Origin: Acidimicrobiaceae bacterium
GTDB taxonomy: Bacteria; Actinomycetota; Acidimicrobiia; Acidimicrobiales; UBA8190
Assembly: GCA_003453695.1 (NCBI GenBank)
Contig: DMNK01000038.1
Span: 1-11,961, forward strand
Direction of reading: 5' to 3'
Length of the DNA stretch: 11,961 nucleotides
Shown: positions 7,153 to 11,961 of the stretch, piece by piece
How the letters are laid out: every line of letters begins with the position of its first letter
Position numbering within the stretch: position 1 is the stretch's first letter
Made by a program: the position numbers and the translations under genes
The notes under the pieces: generated by a model
What the model saw: the letters and a program-made list of their open reading frames with translations, nothing else
The model's database searches: none
Told to the model about the DNA's origin: nothing

Positions 7153-8549
7153 TCGCCGGCGTGCCCGGGTGGGAAGGTGCGGGCCAGCTCCTCGGCAGTG
7201 GGCTCATGGCGGCGGCGGGCTTCGGCCGGCAGCAGCGCCGAGATGGCGTCCATCACCGCCGCGGTGTCGGCGGTGGCGTCGGCCAGGCCGAGGGGCACCG
7301 CTGTCCCCACTCGGAGGCGCACCAGAGGCGGGCGGAGCACGTTGGTCACGTCGGGCACCCGAGCCGATCGCGGCCAGACCCGTTCGGTGCCCCACAAACC
7401 GATGGGGACGACGGGTGCTCCTGTCATGGCGGCCAGGCGGGCGACGCCGGTCTTGGCGGCAAGCGTGGGCTCGAAGAAGGCCCGGCCCCGGGGGATGGTG
7501 CCTTGGGGGAGGATGACCACGACCTCGCCTGCCTCGAGGGCGCGGCGGGCCTCGCGCAGCGGCGCGTCGGAGCGCGAGCCGCGGTCGACGCTGATGCCGC
7601 CCAGCGCCCGGGCGATCTGGCCGACGACGGGCGCGTCGAACAGCTCCCGCTTGGCGAGGAAGCGCACGGGCCGCCCCAGGCGCGCCGCCACCATGGCCAG
7701 TGCCGCCACGTCGAAATAGCTGCGGTGGTTCGACGCCAGGAGGGCCGGCCCCCGAGAGGGGATGTGCTCGACTCCTCGAATCTCGAAACGGGCGTAGGGG
7801 ACGAGCTCGGGACGCACGAAGGGGCGCAACAGGTGATAGGGCTCCAACCCGAGCACCTTGGGCACGCCGGCAGGGCGGTCCCAGTGGTCGAGCGGCCAGC
7901 GGCGCAGCGACGCCACCAGATGCAACCGGCGGTCGGGGTTGACGGCGTGGGGATGACCCACGGCAGCCAACAGGGGCAGGTCGAAGAAACTGTCGGAGTA
8001 GACGTGGCTGGCCCGCAGATCCACGCCGTGCTCGGCGGCGAACCGGCGGACGGCGTCGAGCTTGCCGCGCGACCACACGAAGGGACCGTCGATCGCCCCC
8101 GTGTACCGCCCGTCGCGACGCGCGTAGCGCGTGGCGATCACGTCGTCGAAGCCCATCAACTCGGCGAAGGGGGTGATGAGATCAACCGGAGTCGTGGTGG
8201 CCAGCACGAGCCGGCGTCCCCGGCTCCGGTGCTCGGCCAGTACGGCGGGAGCGTAGGGCTGGACCAGGGCGGCCAGCTCCGGTGCGGCGAGCTGGCCGGC
8301 GCGGCACACGGCCTCGACCGCCCAGCCGCGGACGAAGCGCGGCGCGGCGCGCACCATGGCCATGAAGGGCACCGACTCACCCATCAGGTCGTAGATGGCG
8401 TAGAAGAGGCGCTCACCCGGCAGCGACCGCCGGCCTTCGAACAGTCCCTCGGCATGCATGGCGGCGCTCAGGACGAGCCCGCTCGCCCCGCGCAAGAGGG
8501 TGCGGTCGAGGTCGACGAACACCGCCTCCCGCTGCTGTGGCGTGGTCAC
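7149..8549 (-). CDS. HAD-IB phosphatase / PlsC acyltransferase fusion protein
   Basis: Predicted 466 aa with two domains. Residues 8-215 are a HAD-IB phosphatase with intact motifs: VDLDRT (D13, D15), ATTT (117-120), GK (K163) and DSFFD (D186, D190). Residues about 250-440 are a PlsC acyltransferase with block I NHRSYFD (H275, D280) and block III LPQGTIPRG (347-355), where the common Glu is Gln. The architecture matches the mycobacterial Rv2483c (PlsC) type of bifunctional phospholipid-synthesis protein, so a role in phosphatidic-acid or related lipid synthesis at the membrane is likely. The start is GTG at 8549 (MTTPQQREAVFVDLD) with no clear Shine-Dalgarno. A TATCGT element lies 7 nt upstream, so the message could be leaderless. 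The TGA overlaps the GTG of murT-gatD, so this is the first gene of a two-gene operon. It diverges from the LysR gene. Confidence 0.92.
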   Translation of the reverse strand: MTTPQQREAVFVDLDRTLLRGASGLVLSAAMHAEGLFEGRRSLPGERLFYAIYDLMGESVPFMAMVRAAPRFVRGWAVEAVCRAGQLAAPELAALVQPYAPAVLAEHRSRGRRLVLATTTPVDLITPFAELMGFDDVIATRYARRDGRYTGAIDGPFVWSRGKLDAVRRFAAEHGVDLRASHVYSDSFFDLPLLAAVGHPHAVNPDRRLHLVASLRRWPLDHWDRPAGVPKVLGLEPYHLLRPFVRPELVPYARFEIRGVEHIPSRGPALLASNHRSYFDVAALAMVAARLGRPVRFLAKRELFDAPVVGQIARALGGISVDRGSRSDAPLREARRALEAGEVVVILPQGTIPRGRAFFEPTLAAKTGVARLAAMTGAPVVPIGLWGTERVWPRSARVPDVTNVLRPPLVRLRVGTAVPLGLADATADTAAVMDAISALLPAEARRRHEPTAEELARTFPPGHAGE

Positions 8550-8555
8550 TGGCGA

Positions 8556-8561
8556 GACGAT
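8556..8561 (-). promoter_or_regulatory. Candidate -10 element of a leaderless promoter for the HAD-PlsC/murT-gatD operon
   Basis: On the minus strand TATCGT (fits TAnnnT) is separated by 7 nt from the GTG start, so transcription would begin at or next to the start codon. No convincing -35 hexamer is visible, and no ribosome-binding site precedes the GTG. Leaderless GTG/ATG messages are common in Actinomycetota. Confidence 0.3.
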
Positions 8562-8645
8562 ACCGGGAGGCCTGCCGGCGCCCCGGGGCAGCCTCGCCGG
8601 CTACGCCCGCACCGCATCGCCCGGGCCGCATCTCCCCCTGACGCG

Positions 8646-8680
8646 ACGAAGGGACCGGTGGGGGAAACCGGCCCCTTCGT
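8646..8680. repeat. Strong imperfect hairpin in the HAD-PlsC / lysR divergent intergenic region
   Basis: ACGAAGGG (8646-8653) pairs with CCCTTCGT (8673-8680), and CCGGT (8655-8659) pairs with ACCGG (8667-8671). One A/C mismatch separates the two blocks, and the loop is 7 nt (8660-8666). The 13 pairs form a compact stem about 97 nt upstream of the HAD-PlsC start and 115 nt upstream of the LysR start. There is no T-run on the plus-strand side. It could be a regulator site, a 5' leader structure or a terminator of a small transcript. Confidence 0.55.
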
Positions 8681-8750
8681 ACCGACTCGACAGGAAGCGG
8701 AGGGGGGGTGTCCGTCCTGTGGTCTGGAGCCATTGTGCGGGACGGTGCGC

Positions 8751-8795
8751 AATCTGTCAAACAGCTAAAAGAGATTTGTGCTATCTGTATTAGCG
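8751..8795 (+). promoter_or_regulatory. AT-rich promoter/operator region of the LysR gene
   Basis: About 45 bp directly upstream of the LysR ATG are strikingly AT-rich compared with the rest of the window. They contain a perfect interrupted palindrome, CTGT-CAA-ACAG (8754-8764), and a second inverted pair, GCTAA (8764-8768) with TTAGC (8790-8794). LysR-type regulators commonly bind such dyads near their own promoter and autoregulate. No canonical -35/-10 pair can be assigned with confidence, and no Shine-Dalgarno is seen. Confidence 0.45.
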
Positions 8796-9767
8796 ATGGA
8801 ACTGCGACATCTCCAGGCCCTGGTGGCGGTGGCCGAGCACCGCTCCTTCTCGTCCGCCGCCGACGCCCTCGGCACCGTCCAATCCAACGTGTCGGCCCAC
8901 GTGGCCCGGCTGGAGCGGGAGGTGGGCGCCACCCTCGTGGACCGCTCGGCAGGCACCCTCACGCCGGAGGGGGAGGTGGTGGTGGCCCGTGCCCGGCGGG
9001 TCGTGGGCGAGCTCGAGGCCATGACCGCCGACCTGGGCGCCCTGCGAGAGGACGTGGCCGGCTTCGTGCGGGCCGGCATGATCGGCACCACGGCCCGCTG
9101 GCTGGTACCACCGCTCCTCTCCGAGCTCGGTGTCCGGCACCCCAACCTCCGCCTCACCGTGGCCGAGGGCACCAACACCTTGCTCGAGCCCCAGCTCGCC
9201 GCCGGGCGTCTGGACATGGCCGTGCTCACGCTGCCCGTGGGCGGACGGGACCTCGCTTTCGAGCCGTTGTTCGAGGAGGACCTGGTGCTGGTGGCCCCGG
9301 TGGAAGACCGGACCTGGGGTGGCACCGCACGCATCGAACTGTCCGAGCTCAGCGCCGTCGACCTGCTCCTGCCCGCGGCTGGGACCTCGTTCCGGGCCGA
9401 GATCGAGGCCGCCACCAAGCCTGTGGGCGTGTCGCTGCGGGCCCGGGCAGAGGTCGACGGCGTGCAGCTCCTCGCCACGCTCACCTTCGAGGGATACGGA
9501 CCGGCCATCCTCCCGGCCACCGCCGTGCCTCCCCACCTGCGGCCGCGTTTTCGGCTCCTACCGGTGGAGGGGCTGCCGGCACGGCGTGTCGGCTTGGCGC
9601 TTCGCAGCCGGGCCATGCCGTCAGCTCCGACCCGGGCGGTGTTGGAGGCCCTGCGCCGTCTCGTCGTGGGACCCGAGCGCCTTCCCGAAGGTCTGCGCGC
9701 CGTGATCCCGGCGGCCGTGTCGCGTGCCGAGGGCTCGTGGCGACCGGTGGGAGTGCCGAACGGCTGA
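8796..9767 (+). CDS. LysR-family transcriptional regulator
   Basis: Predicted 323-aa DNA-binding regulator. The N-terminal winged helix-turn-helix covers about residues 1-60. It opens MELRHLQALVAVAEHRSF, followed by SAADALGTVQSNVSAHVARLE and GATLVDRS, which is the classical LysR signature. A linker helix (about 60-88) leads to a periplasmic-binding-protein-like effector domain (about 90-295) with the usual P.L.L...EG and DMAVLTLP segments. I chose ATG 8796 because it places the conserved LysR opening at residue 1; an in-frame GTG at 8778 would add six residues. The gene is divergent from HAD-PlsC/murT-gatD, so control of that operon and of itself is plausible but not shown. It converges with the GNAT gene. 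The effector cannot be told from the sequence. Confidence 0.93.
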   Translation: MELRHLQALVAVAEHRSFSSAADALGTVQSNVSAHVARLEREVGATLVDRSAGTLTPEGEVVVARARRVVGELEAMTADLGALREDVAGFVRAGMIGTTARWLVPPLLSELGVRHPNLRLTVAEGTNTLLEPQLAAGRLDMAVLTLPVGGRDLAFEPLFEEDLVLVAPVEDRTWGGTARIELSELSAVDLLLPAAGTSFRAEIEAATKPVGVSLRARAEVDGVQLLATLTFEGYGPAILPATAVPPHLRPRFRLLPVEGLPARRVGLALRSRAMPSAPTRAVLEALRRLVVGPERLPEGLRAVIPAAVSRAEGSWRPVGVPNG

Positions 9768-9780
9768 CGGTTCGATCAGG

Positions 9781-9819
9781 TGACCGGGTCGGGTCCTCGT
9801 GGGCGCGACGGCCCGGTCA
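9781..9819. terminator. Possible bidirectional terminator between lysR and the GNAT gene
   Basis: TGACCGGG (9781-9788) and CCCGGTCA (9812-9819) form a perfect 8-bp inverted repeat with a 23-nt loop. It lies between the convergent stops, and its right arm includes the GNAT stop codon. The placement suits a shared terminator, but there is no T-run and the loop is long. Confidence 0.35.
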
Positions 9820-10500
9820 GGGGAGCGTGGGTGGACGCGGCTCGCGCCACATGAACCACAGGCGTGGCCCGCCACGGGGAACGTCCAACTGCCCGGTCAC
9901 CTCGAAGCGGTGTCGGGCGTAGAAGGCGAGGTTCCGCTCCTTGGACGACTCGAGATACGCAGGCAGTCCCTCCTGGTCGCAGCGTTCCAGGACAGGCGAC
10001 AGCAGGGAGGAGCCGATGCCGTGTCCTTGCCGGGCGGGCTCGGTGCCGAGGGTGGCCAGGTACCAATGGGGCTGGCGCGGCCGGCGCCGGTCCACCTCGG
10101 CCAGGAGGCCGGCGGCGTCGGGAAGACGGCGTCCCAGGAAGACGAGCTCACGCAGCAGGGGTGAGAGGTGCCAGAGATCCCGCCACCCGGGCTTGGGCTT
10201 CCCGGGCGGTGCCCACAGGGCAGCGCCGGCGATGTCGTCTGTGGTCCAGACCTCTCCGTCGGCAAGGTACATGTGACGGAGCTGGATGCCGAAGAACCGT
10301 CGCAACCCTCGCCAGCGGCGGCGCTCGCCGGCGAACATGAACGACGCCACCGGGTCGTCGTAGAAGGCACGTGCCAGCACCTCGACGAGTGACGCCACGT
10401 CCTCGTCCCGGGCCCGGCGGATGGGGGGCACCGATGCGTGCGCCCGCTCGGCCGCGTCGTCGGAGGTGTCGCCCACGCGCCGCATGCTAGGGCGCACCAT
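9817..10500 (-). CDS. GNAT family N-acetyltransferase
   Basis: Predicted 227-aa acetyl-CoA-dependent acyltransferase. The fold is recognisable from IRRARDEDVASLVEVLARAF near the N-terminus (27-46), the central strand WYLATLGTEP (146-155), and the acetyl-CoA pyrophosphate loop RQGHGIG (157-163). A C-terminal segment LESSKERNLAFYARHRFEV (183-201) is typical of GNAT motif B. The acceptor substrate is unknown. The ATG at 10500 follows the yqgE stop by 15 nt, which suggests one transcript; an in-frame ATG at 10485 is an alternative start. The first 25 residues are polar and poorly conserved-looking. The 3' end converges on the LysR gene. Confidence 0.9.
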   Translation of the reverse strand: MVRPSMRRVGDTSDDAAERAHASVPPIRRARDEDVASLVEVLARAFYDDPVASFMFAGERRRWRGLRRFFGIQLRHMYLADGEVWTTDDIAGAALWAPPGKPKPGWRDLWHLSPLLRELVFLGRRLPDAAGLLAEVDRRRPRQPHWYLATLGTEPARQGHGIGSSLLSPVLERCDQEGLPAYLESSKERNLAFYARHRFEVTGQLDVPRGGPRLWFMWREPRPPTLP

Positions 10501-10515
10501 GCGGCCGGGCCGTCG

Positions 10516-11106
10516 TCAGTTGACCGACGGCGAGGGCGGGTAGGCGGCGAGCATCGCCACCTTCCCCCCCTGGCGTTGCAACACGTCGTGCCACAGCGTC
10601 TCGGGATCGTCGGCGAACACGTCGGAATCGAGCGCCTCGAACACGAACCATCCGTCGTCCTCGAGCTCTGCTTCGAGTTGGCCGGGCGCCCAGCCGGCGT
10701 ACCCGGAGAAGAGGCGCACGGCATCGAGCGCCACCGGCTGGTCCTCCGGGGCGGTGGACAGGTCCACCACTCCCACGCCGGAGACCACCTCGCGCCAGTT
10801 GCCCTCGACCCGGACCGAAGGTGTGTCGCCCCGGGCGGCCATGCCGATCACGGCGTCGGGTGACACCGGGCCGCCCGAGAACACGACCCCGGGCGGCGCC
10901 GCCTGGGCCAGGGGCGCCCACCGCTCCAGGATCTCCTCCACCTCGACGTGCAATGGCCGGTTGAGCACCACCCCCACCGCCCCCGGCTCGTCGTGCTCGA
11001 GCACGAGCACCACCGTGCGGGCGAAGTTGGGGTCGGCCAGTTGCGGCGCGGCGACGAGCAGCCGTCCGCCCAGGCGCTCGCCATCCACCCGCCGATTGTG
11101 CAGCAC
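10516..11106 (-). CDS. yqgE: YqgE/AlgH family protein (UPF0301)
   Basis: The family signature is clear: GRLLVAAPQLADPNFARTVV, then LEHDEPGAVGVVLNRP, FSGGPVSPDAV, and RLFSGYAGWAPGQLEAEL before the C-terminal WHDVL region. The GTG at 11106 gives 196 aa, close to the usual length of about 185-190. The next GTG at 11088 gives 190 aa and has CACAAT 6 nt upstream, so it could be a leaderless start. The frame stays open to an ATG at 11334, but that would add a non-conserved segment running antisense across the intergenic inverted repeat and the start of the polymerase gene, so I reject it. The biochemical role of the family is poorly defined; AlgH was linked to alginate regulation in Pseudomonas. 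It is upstream of, and probably co-transcribed with, the GNAT gene. Confidence 0.92.
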   Translation of the reverse strand: MLHNRRVDGERLGGRLLVAAPQLADPNFARTVVLVLEHDEPGAVGVVLNRPLHVEVEEILERWAPLAQAAPPGVVFSGGPVSPDAVIGMAARGDTPSVRVEGNWREVVSGVGVVDLSTAPEDQPVALDAVRLFSGYAGWAPGQLEAELEDDGWFVFEALDSDVFADDPETLWHDVLQRQGGKVAMLAAYPPSPSVN

Positions 11107-11200
11107 CGAGACGGGGTAGATGGGCGCCGACGACCCGTTTTCGCTGCTGCCGGGCCCGCCGAGGGCAGAGGTCGCAGCAGCCCTGGTAGCCGACCTGTCG

Positions 11201-11277
11201 GGACAGCAGGCTGCGGAGAGAACGGCTCGTGGCAACCCCGCCGGCCACGTGTCAACCCTTTCCGCAGCCTGCTGTCC
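11201..11277. repeat. Perfect 17-bp inverted repeat in the yqgE / polymerase divergent intergenic region
   Basis: GGACAGCAGGCTGCGGA (11201-11217) is exactly the reverse complement of 11261-11277. With G-T wobbles the stem extends a few pairs both inward and outward. Inside the 43-nt interior a second perfect stem, CGTGGC (11228-11233) with GCCACG (11244-11249), is nested. The left arm also overlaps a small palindrome, CTGTC-GG-GACAG (11195-11206). The right arm ends 22 nt before the polymerase GTG. It could be an operator, a 5' leader structure, a terminator of a small RNA, or a remnant of a mobile repeat. Confidence 0.75.
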
Positions 11278-11288
11278 TGGTGGCGGGT

Positions 11289-11292
11289 AGGA
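11289..11292 (+). promoter_or_regulatory. Shine-Dalgarno for the LigD-type polymerase gene
   Basis: AGGA, within the purine run AGGAAAGGGG (11289-11298), sits 7 nt before the GTG at 11300. This decides the start of the polymerase gene, where no ATG is available in frame at the conserved N-terminus. Confidence 0.6.
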
Positions 11293-11299
11293 AAGGGGC

Positions 11300-11961
11300 G
11301 TGGCCAGGACCATCTCCATCAGCAACCCCGACAAGGTGCTCTATCCGGCCACGGGGTTCACCAAGGCGCAGGTCGTCGAGTACTACCGCAGCGTCGCACC
11401 CGTCCTCGTCCCGCACCTGAGAGGCAGGGCGCTGACCCTTCGCCGCTTCCCCGACGGGGTGGACGGGGAGTCGTTCTTCGAGAAGCGGTGCCCCTCGCAC
11501 GCGCCCGACTGGGTGACCACCGTCGAGGTGGGGCGGTCCTCGGGACCGCCCTATCGGGCCTGCTCGGTCGAAGACACCGACACCGTTGTGTGGATGGCCA
11601 ACCTGGCGGCGCTGGAGCTTCACCCCTCGCTGTCTCTGGCCGCCGAGCCCGAACGTCCCACCACGATGGTGTTCGACCTCGACCCGGGAGCGCCGGCGGG
11701 TCTGGCGGAGTGTGCCGAAGTCGCCTTGGCCCTGCGCGCACTTCTCAGCGATCTCGAGCTCGAGTCACTGGCGAAGACCTCGGGTTCTAAGGGCATGCAG
11801 GTGTACGTCCCCCTCAACACTGCCGTGGGCTACGACACGACCAAGCTCCTGTCGCACACCATCGGCCTCGTCATCGAGAAGCAGCTTCGTCCTCTCGTGG
11901 TCACGACCATGGCCAAGCAGGACCGGCCCGGGAAGGTCTTCATCGACTGGAGCCAGAACGA
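11300..11961 (+). CDS. ligD: LigD-type DNA primase/polymerase (POL) domain protein, 3' partial
   Basis: 220 complete codons are visible before the window ends. The product matches the archaeo-eukaryotic primase-like POL domain of bacterial NHEJ proteins, either stand-alone PolDom or the POL module of LigD. The N-terminal ISNPDKVLYPATGFTKAQVVEYY (7-29) carries the Lys residues of the 5'-phosphate-binding region. MVFDLDPG holds the metal-binding pair D126 and D128. TSGSKGMQVYVPL (160-172) is the nucleotide-binding strand-loop, and KVFIDWSQN (212-220) supplies the third Asp, D216. These enzymes add ribo- or deoxynucleotides at double-strand break ends together with Ku. The start is GTG with a good AGGA Shine-Dalgarno. 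No ku gene or ligase domain lies within the window, so whether this is full LigD or a stand-alone polymerase cannot be told. Confidence 0.92.
   Translation, partial: MARTISISNPDKVLYPATGFTKAQVVEYYRSVAPVLVPHLRGRALTLRRFPDGVDGESFFEKRCPSHAPDWVTTVEVGRSSGPPYRACSVEDTDTVVWMANLAALELHPSLSLAAEPERPTTMVFDLDPGAPAGLAECAEVALALRALLSDLELESLAKTSGSKGMQVYVPLNTAVGYDTTKLLSHTIGLVIEKQLRPLVVTTMAKQDRPGKVFIDWSQN

Noticed and set aside
7161..8768. 535-codon plus-strand frame opposite HAD-PlsC
   Set aside because: Antisense shadow; HAD and PlsC motifs are unambiguous on the minus strand.
11250..11255. TTGACA on the minus strand as a -35 box for yqgE
   Set aside because: No -10-like hexamer lies 16-18 nt downstream, so it is probably a chance match.
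11107..11334. N-terminal extension of yqgE to the ATG at 11334
   Set aside because: The added segment is not family-like, crosses the 17-bp inverted repeat and runs antisense into the polymerase start; GTG 11106 or 11088 fits the family length.
10948..11790. Plus-strand frame overlapping yqgE and the polymerase gene
   Set aside because: The polymerase motifs (FDLDPG, SGSKG, FIDWSQ) are in a different plus frame starting at GTG 11300, and the left half is antisense to yqgE.

Overview
The window is very GC-rich and gene-dense. It has GTG as well as ATG starts, chains of ATGA/GTGA start-stop overlaps, a MurT/GatD system and a LigD-type polymerase. Together these point to a high-GC Actinomycetota chromosome. 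An Acidimicrobiia-like lineage is my best guess from overall gene style, but that is inference and no marker gene settles it. I see no rRNA, tRNA, CRISPR array, transposase or phage gene.

Left part (1-5009, plus strand): a tightly packed set of four genes. They are the 3' end of a HAD-IB hydrolase-like protein, probably the tail of a fatty acyl-CoA reductase-like/HAD fusion; a zinc-dependent medium-chain dehydrogenase; a LarA (nickel-pincer lactate racemase)-like DUF2088 protein; and a PlsC-type acyltransferase. The first three are joined by ATGA overlaps and the fourth starts about 11 nt after the third. This looks like one transcription unit for an unidentified acyl/alcohol or hydroxy-acid lipid pathway.

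Middle (5020-8549, minus strand): a two-gene unit converging on the first operon. The promoter-proximal gene is a HAD-IB phosphatase fused to a PlsC acyltransferase. Its stop overlaps the GTG start of a single-chain MurT-GatD fusion, the lipid II D-Glu amidating enzyme that is normally two separate subunits. Membrane phospholipid synthesis and peptidoglycan precursor amidation thus appear to be co-expressed.

Right part (8550-11961): a 246-nt divergent intergenic region holds a strong hairpin and an AT-rich promoter/operator-like stretch, followed by a LysR-type regulator (plus). A GNAT acetyltransferase and its upstream partner YqgE/AlgH (UPF0301) lie on the minus strand and converge on the LysR gene. 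A second divergent intergenic region carries a perfect 17-bp inverted repeat. It precedes a LigD-type primase/polymerase gene (plus) that starts at GTG 11300 and runs off the window.

The points most worth following are the MurT-GatD fusion, the LarA-like gene inside a lipid-type operon with an altered active-site motif, the HAD-IB domain with substituted catalytic residues, and the two intergenic inverted repeats.
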